From: Onchidella celtica
Lineage: Eukaryota; Mollusca; Gastropoda; Systellommatophora; Onchidiidae
NCBI GenBank assembly: GCA_963931925.1
Contig: OZ007569.1
Span: 46,699,021 to 46,763,020, forward strand
DNA length: 64,000 nucleotides
Direction: 5' to 3'
This document shows, one piece after another, positions 55,801 to 64,000 of this stretch. A model generated the notes under the pieces. The model was not told the DNA's origin. It searched no databases and saw nothing but the letters and a program-made list of their open reading frames with translations. The position numbers and the translations under genes are program-made. Each line of letters starts with the position of its first letter. The first letter of the stretch is position 1.

Positions 55801-57278
55801 AAATGTTCAACTGAACCACCAAAAGTAATGCAAGTCGCATCGCGATCCAGGAGTTGTGCAGGACGGACCAGGGATTCACGTACACCGACGGTCGTACAGC
55901 CTGAATCTCGCAATACGGATGCTCGTATGGCGTTTACTCGTCCCTCATACAATGTCAGCGCGCCTCGCTCGTGGAGGGCGGACATAACTGGAATAACTTT
56001 ATCTACGGTTTCGGCATTCCTAGTTCTGTAACCGCGGTTTTCGGTGAATGCTACAGAGCATGCATTTGCCGCATCTAATCTAACTCTGCATTGTCGCGCA
56101 ATGTGGCCTCCGGCGCCACATCTATAACAGTAGACTGGATTATCATCCCTTCGAGGTGTACCTCGATAAGAAGGAAATGTGGGCGCTTGATAGTAGTTGT
56201 TACGCGGTCCTCCGGTAGGGAAAGGACGTGTATATCGGGGTTCCCAGTCCCGAGAAAATTTATGGGGATTCGGTTGCCTCCTGCTAACCGGCGGCTCGGA
56301 CCGTGGACGAACGTGCGGCGACTGTCGAAAGGGCTGTCTTGATTGTCTCGACGGTACCGGTGTCTTAGTAGCAGCGCCGGCGTAACACGGTTCGTTTACT
56401 TTAGCTTTAGCTAACGATCGATTAGGGTGAGCTGCAGCATACCGTTCCGCTATCGATGTTATCTCGACGGTAGTTTTGGGGGCTTGTTCCTTAAAATGCG
56501 CCACCAGGTCCGTGTGGCAGGACATATATATTTGGTCTTTAATTATCAAATCATATAGTTTCTTATAGTTTCCCTCTTCCACACCGGCCAACTCAGTCCA
56601 ACGGCTGAGTAGGTGGCGGAGGCGGTCCACGTAAGTAGAGAAATTCTCAGATGCCTCCGGCTTGCAATCGCGGAAACGCTTATGAAATCCATCTTCCGTA
56701 TGTTGGAAACGCTTTAATAGCGCGGTCTTTAGAATGTCATAGTCCCTAGCGTCATCAATAGTGAGGCTATGGAAAACTTCCAACGCTCTCCCTGTCAAAA
56801 GATTGGCGAGGCATGACGTGTACTCACTACGCTGCCATCCCGCGCAAACGGCATGGAGTTCGAAGCGGTGTAGGTAGGAATCAATACGATCAACCTTATC
56901 ATTAAAGGTTGGCAATTTAGGCTTCGTTTTATTATTGGAAGTAACTTCCGGAGCCCCGGTAGGTTGGGCTTGCTTCGCTTCTAACTGTTTCAAAGCGAGC
57001 TCGTACTCTCTTTGAGCCTGTTTTTCCGCGCGTTCCGCGGCTCTATCTTCTCGTTCCGCGGCTTTTTCTTCTCGTAATATCTCCGCGGCTTTTTCTTCTC
57101 GTAATCTCTCCGCGGCCTTTTCTTCTCGTAATCTCTCCGCGGCCTTTTCTTCTCGTAATCTCTCCGCGGCCTTTTCTTCTCGTTCTTCTTTCAGTTTCTG
57201 GTCTACCCAAGAAGCACGCTGAGCTTCCGGTATGCCAAATGATTGGGCCAGTTCCAAATATTTCTGTAGTTCGGCCAT
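52803..57278 (-). CDS. Gag-Pol polyprotein with order Gag-PR-IN-RT-RH
   Basis: 1491 residues, ATG at 57278, stop TAA. Residues 28-90 are a charged repeat of REEKAAERL units, likely coiled coil. Residues 118-290 are a SCAN/capsid-like Gag. A CCHC knuckle is at C384, C387, H392, C397. The protease has DSG at 458-460 and LIIGN at 521. The integrase has a zinc finger (H639, H646, C676, C679), catalytic D709, D768, E804 (DD35E) and a GPF module at 946-948 ending YHINMLKKY. Only then comes the RT: D1165 in IDLAKGYWQIP, FMPFGL, and YFDD at 1225-1228. RNase H follows with D1376, E1415, D1442 and D1485. Integrase before RT is the Ty1/copia order, yet RT, IN and the GPF module are Ty3/gypsy type; that combination defines Gmr1-like elements. 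Gag and Pol share one frame, so no frameshift is needed. All catalytic residues are present, so it is probably competent. It is more GC-rich than its surroundings. Confidence 0.96.
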   Translation of the reverse strand: MAELQKYLELAQSFGIPEAQRASWVDQKLKEEREEKAAERLREEKAAERLREEKAAERLREEKAAEILREEKAAEREDRAAERAEKQAQREYELALKQLEAKQAQPTGAPEVTSNNKTKPKLPTFNDKVDRIDSYLHRFELHAVCAGWQRSEYTSCLANLLTGRALEVFHSLTIDDARDYDILKTALLKRFQHTEDGFHKRFRDCKPEASENFSTYVDRLRHLLSRWTELAGVEEGNYKKLYDLIIKDQIYMSCHTDLVAHFKEQAPKTTVEITSIAERYAAAHPNRSLAKAKVNEPCYAGAATKTPVPSRQSRQPFRQSPHVRPRSEPPVSRRQPNPHKFSRDWEPRYTRPFPTGGPRNNYYQAPTFPSYRGTPRRDDNPVYCYRCGAGGHIARQCRVRLDAANACSVAFTENRGYRTRNAETVDKVIPVMSALHERGALTLYEGRVNAIRASVLRDSGCTTVGVRESLVRPAQLLDRDATCITFGGSVEHFRLAEIYVDTPFITGVVTACVLPNPVADLIIGNIPHLKDVSDCELGIWDDNDIACVTTRQQSRRQSDDTLRSPVVDLDVTPEIFRNEQRTDPSLKPLFAKIDPDNPDTSRFCLKDDLLYRVFRGKRETILQLVIPRSFRRDITRLAHDTPLAGHQGKARTKSRVLSQFFWPGVYGDINSYVSRCDTCQKRTPKGKTSRAPIQEMPPVSTPFQRVAVDIVGPLPKSDRGHRFILSVIDYATRWPEAVPLKEISADHVAEALVTIFTRVGFPSELLSDRGPQFTSDLFRKVLELTGIRQKLTSPYHPQSNGCCERWNATMKTMLARVSADRPGDWDRRLPANLFAYRELPNATTGFSPFELLYGRKPRGPMAILRDLYAGSDTDVPDTRSAYQYIVDLRHRIVNACDLARQFACVRTRSFIGYRDQGSRLRTLSVGDRALVLLPETNNKLLLTWKGPFLVKKRLSRVNYLITIRGNDKVYHINMLKKYLTDDQTHHDHSCHVVAQANAAMVTIDDNDREPLSMTRSLLSLQATEDATSVNINPELDQSKTQDIMNLVREFSPVFTDLPGKTSLVQHVIRLHSDVPVFVKPYPRPLQAHDTIQSEVEKMLSLGVIERSTSPYCSPIVLVKKTDGSVRFCIDYRKLNALTIYDAEPIPNQEDLFARLAESSVFSKIDLAKGYWQIPMEEASKQYTAFQTPMGLMQWRFMPFGLVTAPATFARMMNILLQQTPCVLSYFDDICAFHTDWKGHLEALRQVLSKLRDAGLTAKPSKVFLGYTQINFLGHTIAKGVQTPDDSKISKILKLQAPHTKKQVRSLLGFLSYYRKFVPNFSALTAPLSDLTRKDRPNKITWNTQCATALATVQQLFSSSPLLILPNIRRTFTVRTDASDQGIGAVLLQERDGLLRPCMYASRKLLPREQRYAIIERECLAIVYAVDAFSRYLLMTEFVIETDHKPLLFLKSNRAKNARLTRWSLALQEYRFIIKAIPGGDNVHADLLSRLP
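57055..57190 (-). repeat. 27-bp in-frame minisatellite in gag
   Basis: About five copies of a 27-bp unit (plus strand CTTCTCGTAATCTCTCCGCG and on) encode nine-residue REEKAAERL units. The three inner copies are nearly identical at DNA level, a sign of recent expansion. Confidence 0.85.
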
Positions 57279-58450
57279 GATATCGGTCGATAATACGATA
57301 TAATAATGTCCTAATCGAGGACAGCTCCTGAAAAATCTCCAACTTTATTCTCCCTTGAAGCAATTTATCAATTGCACTCTGCGGGTGCTCGTTCCTGCAG
57401 TATGAACGAAATTAACGAAATCAACAACAAACTGTACGTCTTAGTCAACCAAGTAGTGGTTGAGCTATCTCAGTGATCACTTAACTCCACTTATTTCTCC
57501 TAATCCTCAAGCAGTGAGTCTACTGCTTCCGTGATTGGCCGTTACTAACGATACCAATGTAATATTCCCAGTGTATTTTCCGTACACTCCTAGCAGCGTT
57601 CCCTCTGCTATAAATCGGAATAAATCAATATTCACGATATGAACTTCCTTGGCTATACCAGCCTAACAACTCTAATATCCAGATTATCTCTCAACGTGCC
57701 CTAGACACGTGATTTATCCCAGGCAATAATATAGCAAGTATGAATACAAAATATAATAATGCAACACTATAATGGAAAAGAATTACATGGAGAGTAAGAC
57801 GAGACTAACAGAAAGAACAAACGACAACAGACCTGACTAACCTGAAACTATGTACAGAAAGGTAAGAAAAGCACAAGAGAGACGTCTTCCTAAAATACGA
57901 GGAAGATAGAACGCTAACAATCTATACGAATAACAGGTCCCTACAGAACTATTCAAGGCAAAGCGTATCTCCTATCCGTTTTAAACGCCATCTAGATCTG
58001 CTAGTCTGGCAAAAAGAGGTATGCTGAGTCTTGATCCCTTCCAACCTCCCGCCTATCTAATCTAACAGAAAAGAAAAAAATAATGCCTGTCAAAAGTAGG
58101 GGAGCTGGAACGACGAACCCCTCAAACGAAGACAAATACAGATGGTTCACTTAACTGGGCAAAATGGACTGGCTCTTTCCTTTGGTCCACAGCGCTGGTC
58201 TTGTCTTTTCCTGATGCTAGCTGTCAGTCCCTCGTAGTGGTCCCAGGATCAATGACGAGAGGACATGCCAGACATGTAGGGGAGAAACAAAAACAAAAAA
58301 ATCAGCAGTATACAAAACTATAAACTACAAAAATTACATAAATAACAGTGGAGTCTTAGAGTGGTAGATCTGCAGCTGTTGACGGGGTCCTCTTCCGATG
58401 ATAGTAGTGTTCCCTCCAGATGTCAGAAGGTGACGGGTCCTCTTCAGATG
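57279..58450 (-). other. 5' leader of Gmr1-like element
   Basis: About 1.2 kb between the primer-binding region and the gag ATG, with no long ORF. Packaging and translation signals would be expected here, but none can be recognised. Confidence 0.7.
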
Positions 58451-58470
58451 TCAGTGGGGTCCCCTCCAGA
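58381..58470 (-). repeat. Imperfect tandem repeat next to 5' LTR
   Basis: Plus-strand GGTCCTCTTC occurs at 58386 and 58436, and CCCTCCAGATGTCA at 58412 and 58462. The second CCCTCCAGATGTCA runs into the first bases of the LTR (TGTCA). Confidence 0.6.
58451..58468 (-). other. Probable primer-binding site
   Basis: On the minus strand TGGAGGGGACCCCACTGA starts two bases inside the 5' LTR. Its first eight bases match the complement of the 3' end of animal tRNA-Cys (TGGAGGGG); the match then needs a 2-nt gap. The tRNA assignment is tentative. Confidence 0.45.
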
Positions 58471-59696
58471 TGTCACGAGCAGAGTTAGGGTCTTGGGGAT
58501 GTTACGACTGCACGAGAGGCAGCTAACTCACACTCGGACACAACCACACAAGAAAAGTACTAAATAACTAGAGCGTATATATGTCAGGCCGGTCAGGCCA
58601 TAGTTTACATAAATATTAATAACAAAACAAAAGACAATAGAGGTATATATTCAAACCAAAAACTCTAATTAATAACTTAACCAATGATATTCATGTAACT
58701 ATGGAGGTACTGCAATCAATAGTAAATAGGTATATTATACGAAACTGGATATCAATTTAAAGTGACAGTTGAGTCGCCACTGGCCAGTCGCCAGGCAAAC
58801 TCTCCATAAATCATATGGGCTTAAATGTTAGGAGAGCCCAGTACGTTCAAAGCCTACAGAAGCACTCTTCGGCTTGTAGGTAATTTAAGCAGTTGCCAAA
58901 AGACTATATTTTATGCACAATCACTATTCAATTCATCAACAATGTGCTATATTATTCCAATCATACTATGGCAATAGATCTATCATACAGGACACTCGTG
59001 GTCGAGTGCCAGCTGGGGTTTCCTTAGTCTTCCTATGAGGCTGTAGTTCTCTCTCTATCTCCGATCTCTATTATACTTGAATAATTAAAATATATTACCA
59101 TTGCTCACGCCTACTGAGAGGCGCGAACATCAAAATAGCGCAACGTGGGCTTTCAAAGGTCAGCCCACTCAGACCTTTCTTTCTAGAGCTCAGTCAGTCC
59201 GTTAGCAAGGACTTCTTAGTCTTCAGACCACACAGTTCAGGTACTGGCCAACCGGAGATACTTCACGAAACGATGCTTCTCTCGTCTGTATTCACTAAAT
59301 CTGAACGTTACACGATGTTATATACTAACCAACTACCCAGCGTGCTAGTCCGCTGGCCCAATTAGTTCAGCTATCTCATAGGTCGAAACCTCCCACCATT
59401 TTAATTGTAGTAATACGTCTGCACTATTCTACCAGCCAGTTAACGTGCAAAAACTTGTCTAGTCATACTTAACAATGTCAACTGTCCCCACCTTGTTTCA
59501 CCCCTACTCCATTACTTATTAATCACGAACATTAAAGCCGACAAGCGTGACTCTAGCAGTTTAACTCTACATTTATTTACTCACCAACTATAATTTGGCG
59601 AGGACCGTTCAAGGCCACCAGCCAATTTCTCATGGCCCTGGTAAACAACAACAACTCACTCTCTGCGTGAGTTTTAATAATATCCGAATCATGACA
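58471..59696 (-). repeat. 5' LTR of Gmr1-like element (1226 bp)
   Basis: Same length as 50958-52183 and identical except for one base. In element orientation it should contain promoter, cap site and poly(A) signal, which I did not locate with confidence. Confidence 0.95.
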
Positions 59697-59701
59697 ATGG
59701 A
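59697..59701 (-). repeat. Target-site duplication of LTR element (right)
   Basis: ATGGA, matching 50953-50957. Confidence 0.85.
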
Positions 59702-60107
59702 CATTTAGTGACCCTTAGGCATGAAACACAATAATTTCATACATTGCCCAGTGAACTCTGCCTTATCTCGCAGCAATGTTTATGTAGTCTGCAGTTCATC
59801 CGACCTATTTGTGTTTTGGAGTGTGGGTATTGGGTGTTCATGGCCGTGAGTGTGCAGACGTTAATCTTAACTTGGCTAAATCTTATGCGTAATGTGTACA
59901 CTATCATTTTATCTGAACATCTATCTGCCCATTTTGGCCTTAAATTTATGTATCCGCTGTCAGGTATACGACTTTCGCTGCCCTTTGTTTAGTTTTTTTT
60001 TTCTTCCTGGTATAACTGTTATCTTGTCTTTTTACTGGCATTAATTGTCAGATGGACGCCACAATGTCCACGTGCCTCCACAATGGACTCAACTCCATCC
60101 AATCTTA

Positions 60108-60182
60108 TCCCTCTGTCCATCCGTCCGTCCGTTCGTCCACCCACCCATCCACCCATCCTTCCTTCCATCCATCCATCCAGCC
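60108..60182 (+). repeat. CCAT/CCGT-type simple repeat
   Basis: Runs of CCGT, CCAC and CCAT tetramers (for example CCATCCGTCCGTCCG and CCATCCATCCATCCAG). Confidence 0.85.
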
Positions 60183-60861
60183 ACGGTTGCCCAATTTGCT
60201 GACAGATAATATCAACTGTTCGTCTGTCCAATGCTTCATAATGAATCTTTTCTGGACACACCCATCTCCTCATCATTAGTACCCGCAGGAAGACATTTAT
60301 GACTGATTACTCTCCCCCCCCCCCCCATTAATGTAACAACTTTCAGAATAAAGGTGGCCCATAAATCGATGACCTTTGGGCACTATTTATTCAAGCTGGC
60401 CCATACAACTTGACGCACCATGTGTTTTGACGAGCCCGTGGGCTACATGTATACTGTTTGACTCACAAGCGCTTTGAGTGGTGTGTCGCTTTGAGCCAAG
60501 AATTAGGAACAAGAGGGTTTGATAGGTGTATTGTTTGTTCTGATTTGTAACTTCTCTAGGAAAGGAGCTGGGGTCACTCCATGCAAAGATAATGTTTTTG
60601 TCTTTTATAATCGCCATCAGTCTGAACAGTCGAACAGTTGGATTGAAATACGAGAAACATACAGTGAAGACCAAGTTGCTACATTTTAAACTCGCCTGTC
60701 TGTCTGTCGATTGTTGGTGGGTGTTTCTGGGTAGGGTATACTTCTATCGTATGATCTGCTGTATTCTGTCTATCATCTTGCTTCCTTGTAGCGCACTATA
60801 CCGTTATCTTGTCGACATGCTTTCTACAAAGCCTGTCTATCTCTCTATTACCCTCTGGGTA

Positions 60862-60930
60862 TCTCTCTCTCTCTCTCTCTCTCCCCCCTTTCGGCCCCTC
60901 TCTTCCCTCTCTCTCTCTCCTCTTTCCGCT
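60862..60930 (+). repeat. CT-rich microsatellite
   Basis: (CT)n followed by C- and T-rich sequence and another (CT)n. Confidence 0.85.
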
Positions 60931-61628
60931 CTTTGTCACTCACACACAGACACCGCATCAAAGGACAAATTTAACCTCATGATCATCAAACACACTCCCA
61001 ACACAGACACACAAACATTGTGAACGACAGATTGTTTCATTTTTCACTGCACACAGACAGACGCACAGAGCCAGAGCAGCCAGGCACGGTAAAGAAGAAA
61101 CTTGCTTCATTCCCTCTCAGTTCACTGTGAAGAAAGAACAACGTCAGCTCGTCCTGCGGTGGCGGTACATGGCCCGGTTTGAACAGATTGCCTGATCAAT
61201 ACGATATTTCTGTCCTCTTAAGATTTGTCTTTGATTCCCCCCCCCCCCTTGATATATTTTTAAATATACGGTCTGTGAAATGAAATGGGACAAGAGGTCG
61301 TAAGGAGAGAAATTGATTTCATGGAAATCCCGATAAAGTCTTAGCATGTTGGAAAGAGTTGGCGGTGGGCAGGAAGAGGTGGCGGTGTAAAGCATTGGAT
61401 TTCAAGACCAGGGGGTCCTTGTGGTTGTCGTGGAGCCAAGGAATTCATGCTACGGGGAGGGGAGCGAGTGTCGGTCGCGAGACAGCTTCCCTTTATACGT
61501 GGCCCTTCGGCCGAATTCTGAACAGTGTTTGTGTTACCTCGAGTCTGTATAATTATATAATAGTCACTTCACACTACGAGGAAGTCGCATGCCCAAATCC
61601 GGGAGACAGGTTCTGAGAAAGGGAGGTA

Positions 61629-61817
61629 TACCAAATCCGGTCAGACACAGTCAGCTGTCGGCAGACAAGAAGCGCGCACCATAATTTCCTAATTTTCTTA
61701 ATAATTTCGGGAAGGCCCTATCATACTAAGTCCGGCCAGATACAATCAGCTTCTGCCATTATTGCTTTGGTGTGCATTTTGCTGGCAGCATTTGACTGTG
61801 TCTAACCGGGCTTAGTA
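61629..61817. repeat. Three related blocks, two forming a 94-bp inverted repeat
   Basis: TACCAAATCCGGTCAGACAC at 61629 and TACTAAGTCCGGCCAGATAC at 61724 are direct copies. The block ending 61817 is inverted (TACTAAGCCCGGTTAGACAC on the minus strand). 61724-61817 could fold into a hairpin and look like a tiny palindromic transposon. Confidence 0.6.
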
Positions 61818-62296
61818 GGCTACCATCCTAAAGCGGTGCCATTGCATGGTGAAATTTGAAAAAGAATTTTGGAAAAGGCGTGAGAAACCCATGCGCGGAC
61901 TCGAGAACAAGAAGATAACATGAAGATTCGTTAGTTTTTACTCTCACTCGAGTACAGTGCATAAATAATAATGGGAGTCAATGTCACGGCGTTCGACTTT
62001 CTTCATGCTCTTGCACAAACATTATATACCGGTACATGTATACACATACGCCAGTGGATCCATGAAAGAATTATTTACTGACGTGGACCCGCAAAGCGTC
62101 TTGTATTTCCTGAAAGAGGTTAAGATCTACAGACTAATTTTATGACTTTTAATACACATTCACAATATTCCTTCTGGATCTGTCGCAAAAAAGTTTTTGA
62201 AAACTTTACCAATGTAATCAAGTTTATACGGAACTTTGAAATTGTATTGGTAAACTTTGAATTGATGAAACTCTGAATGAATATCAAACCTAAGTA

Positions 62297-62317
62297 CCCC
62301 CCCCCCCCCCCCCCCCC
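62297..62317 (+). repeat. C21 homopolymer
   Basis: Twenty-one consecutive C. The length may be affected by assembly error. Confidence 0.9.
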
Positions 62318-63733
62318 AAAAGACGCAAAGTGGCCGTTATCATGCCATTGCGCCTTAACACCCAAACTCAAACTTAGAAGTCCACAACTACACTCATAAA
62401 TTCACATAGTTATGAAAGTAACAGTAAACTTCGTTTTCAAAAATACCGCTGCATCATCACTAATAGTAGGCGAGTAGCCCACATCACATTAGAGCTACTG
62501 AGCAGTTGACACCGCCCTCACAGAGATAATTAGCAAATGCAGAAAGTGAATAGAAAGGATAGTTCTACCATTATTTAATGCAAATACTTGGAGGCCGTTT
62601 GTCATACCGCCACGTTTCTGTTCTACCACAGGAACTTGATTCATGTACGCTCAAACACCTCGTACTCGGGCTTTGCCTTCCTCATGGCTTCATTTCGGTC
62701 GCAGGCTGACCAATCCAATTATATTAATATTATCCATTATTCTTAGTCGACTCGATGGTTACTTGAATAACGTAGACAATAATGGGACATTTCAAATAAC
62801 AGAGACCTCCTTAAGTATCTGACTTTTTATTGAAAAAAAAATAAAAAATTAAGAAATAGGTCAGATACACAGTATGTCAGCCTATTACACGGGTTATTGA
62901 CATGGACCAGGATATAGATCATAGAACCTCGGCTCGCCTCATACGAACATGATAACAAAGAGGGATTCCTAACTTGAGGGAACTGGGGACACGTCAGATC
63001 CCAGTGAGCGTGGAAGGCTGTGGAACATTATCATCTACTGTGCAACTCTGAATAAAAATCGATGGAATCCACATATCGCTGGTCCTAGCACCAAACCGCG
63101 CAAGTGCGAAAGACGATATTTTCCAGGCCAGAAAAAACGGCCTTACTCGGAGTGTTTTTTTTAAAATCCTAAGTGCGTATTTAGTTATGTAAGTAGAGAT
63201 TTAAACGATGGACTGCTCCTAAATGAAAAGAAAAAAAAAAGTTCTCTCAAGAAGTTCATAGAATATTTGGCAAAAAGAGGCGTGACTTGCATCTGCGTGA
63301 ATACATTTGGACGGTTTCATGATAGGACTGGCGATATAATATTTTTTTTTTAGGAAGCGCATATCCGTACAACATGTGTACAACGCACACAATTCGATGA
63401 CGTAGAACACACACCGGAATACTATATTACTGACCTTGTTAATTTGCATAGTTTTTAAAAAGATGAATCGGCTTCGTAGCAAAACAATCCGACTTCTGCT
63501 CGGAGATTGCGTGATCTGCGCTAATAATATACTTGAGTGTACGTCGATCACCAACGGCTACCCCCAACCCCTTTTCGCCTGATTAGTCAATCTGACTACC
63601 GCCCATTGATACAAACTGACTAGACCATCACGCCCCCAGGTCCATCTGACTCTTCCATGTGTTGTCACTTTAAATTCGTGAACACCATACCAAGTTTTGT
63701 TTCAGCAAACCTTCACCAGACGCGCTTTTGATA

Positions 63734-63778
63734 AACATGTTGTACGGATATGCACTGTCCATATCCATACAACATGTT
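63734..63778. repeat. 19-bp-stem hairpin
   Basis: AACATGTTGTACGGATATG pairs at 18 of 19 positions with 63760-63778 across a 7-nt loop. A related string, CATATCCGTACAACATG, lies at about 63360-63376. Confidence 0.65.
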
Positions 63779-64000
63779 GTACTGATATACACTTCCTTTT
63801 TTTTTTTAGGAGTGGCCAGTGTTATTTTGACACTGAAAATAGAAAAGAGGGCACGAAACAACAGAAACAATAAGTTTGTACACATGTGTGAAACCCCTTT
63901 GTGCGTATTTAATTCGTCGACACGCGGTGCTTTTAACCGTGATCGTACGAACTATTTGTTTCAAGCATTTGCGGCAGTGTATCATTAATCTGGCAATTAC

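Larger units (their letters stand above)
50958..59696 (-). mobile_element. Complete Gmr1-like Ty3/gypsy LTR retrotransposon, 8.74 kb
   Basis: Two 1226-bp LTRs with TG...CA ends enclose 6287 bp and are flanked by ATGGA duplications. The single gag-pol ORF on the minus strand has the order Gag, protease, integrase, RT, RNase H. The element reads right to left: 5' LTR 59696-58471, primer-binding region 58468-58451, leader to 57279, ORF 57278-52803, polypurine tract at 52184-52195, 3' LTR 52183-50958. One LTR mismatch and no coding break show very recent insertion, in ITPK1 intron 1 antisense to that gene. No envelope ORF is seen. Confidence 0.95.
59702..64000. other. Right end of window, probable ITPK1 intron 1
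   Basis: No exon recognised. Holds simple repeats (60108-60182; 60862-60930), C-runs at about 60305, 61238 and 62297, a small palindromic repeat (61629-61817) and a hairpin (63734-63778). ORFs here are short and domain-free. Confidence 0.5.

Noticed and set aside
54691-56385. Plus-strand ORFs up to 232 codons within the retrotransposon
   Set aside because: They are antisense to the gag-pol frame and lack domains; they arise from the GC-richer coding DNA.

Overview
The window is nuclear DNA of an animal. Three recognisable host genes are split by GT-AG introns, most of the sequence is AT-rich intron or UTR, and it is full of eukaryotic transposons. The mixture (an RTE-type LINE, a gypsy element with inverted pol order, a Helitron, many small inverted-repeat elements) suggests a non-vertebrate metazoan. 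I lean towards a mollusc or other lophotrochozoan, but nothing here proves the phylum.

Layout. (1) 1-20148, + strand: the 3' half of an RRBP1 (p180)/kinectin-like ER coiled-coil gene. Seven coiled-coil exons, all in phase 0, precede a terminal exon ending in SSKDNGTSV-stop. A long AT-rich 3' UTR follows, to perhaps 27 kb. Its introns hold a 38-bp minisatellite (16.25-16.58 kb) and a 470-bp Helitron (18361-18830). (2) 36048-28559, - strand: a complete POLR2I gene (RNA polymerase II subunit RPB9) in five exons, 127 aa. It converges tail-to-tail with the RRBP1-like gene. (3) 36799-36875, + strand: the first coding exon of an ITPK1-like inositol-phosphate kinase gene, divergent from POLR2I and 750 bp from it, so the two probably share a bidirectional promoter with an ETS-type site. 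No further ITPK1 exon was found, so 36876-64000 is read as its very long first intron.

That intron is a transposon sink. It holds a full-length RTE-like LINE with an intact ORF and a 13-bp target duplication (41022-44249). It holds a 5'-truncated piece of a different LINE, with a 14-bp duplication and an inverted 5' tip (44448-44938). It also holds a complete and very young LTR retrotransposon on the - strand (50958-59696), with 1226-bp LTRs differing at one base, an ATGGA target duplication and one intact 1491-codon gag-pol ORF. Its pol order is protease-integrase-RT-RNase H, the copia-like order of Gmr1-type Ty3/gypsy elements, and its Gag resembles the capsid lineage related to vertebrate SCAN domains. 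This is the most striking object in the window.

Smaller structures include a pair of inverted, TTAA-flanked elements that bracket the divergent promoter and first exons of POLR2I and ITPK1 (35039-35871 and 37312-38090), a remnant carrying a THAP zinc-finger start, a Tc1/mariner-type MITE with perfect 26-bp ends (48841-49105), and several other inverted-repeat elements. All calls come from reading the sequence; no database search was possible.
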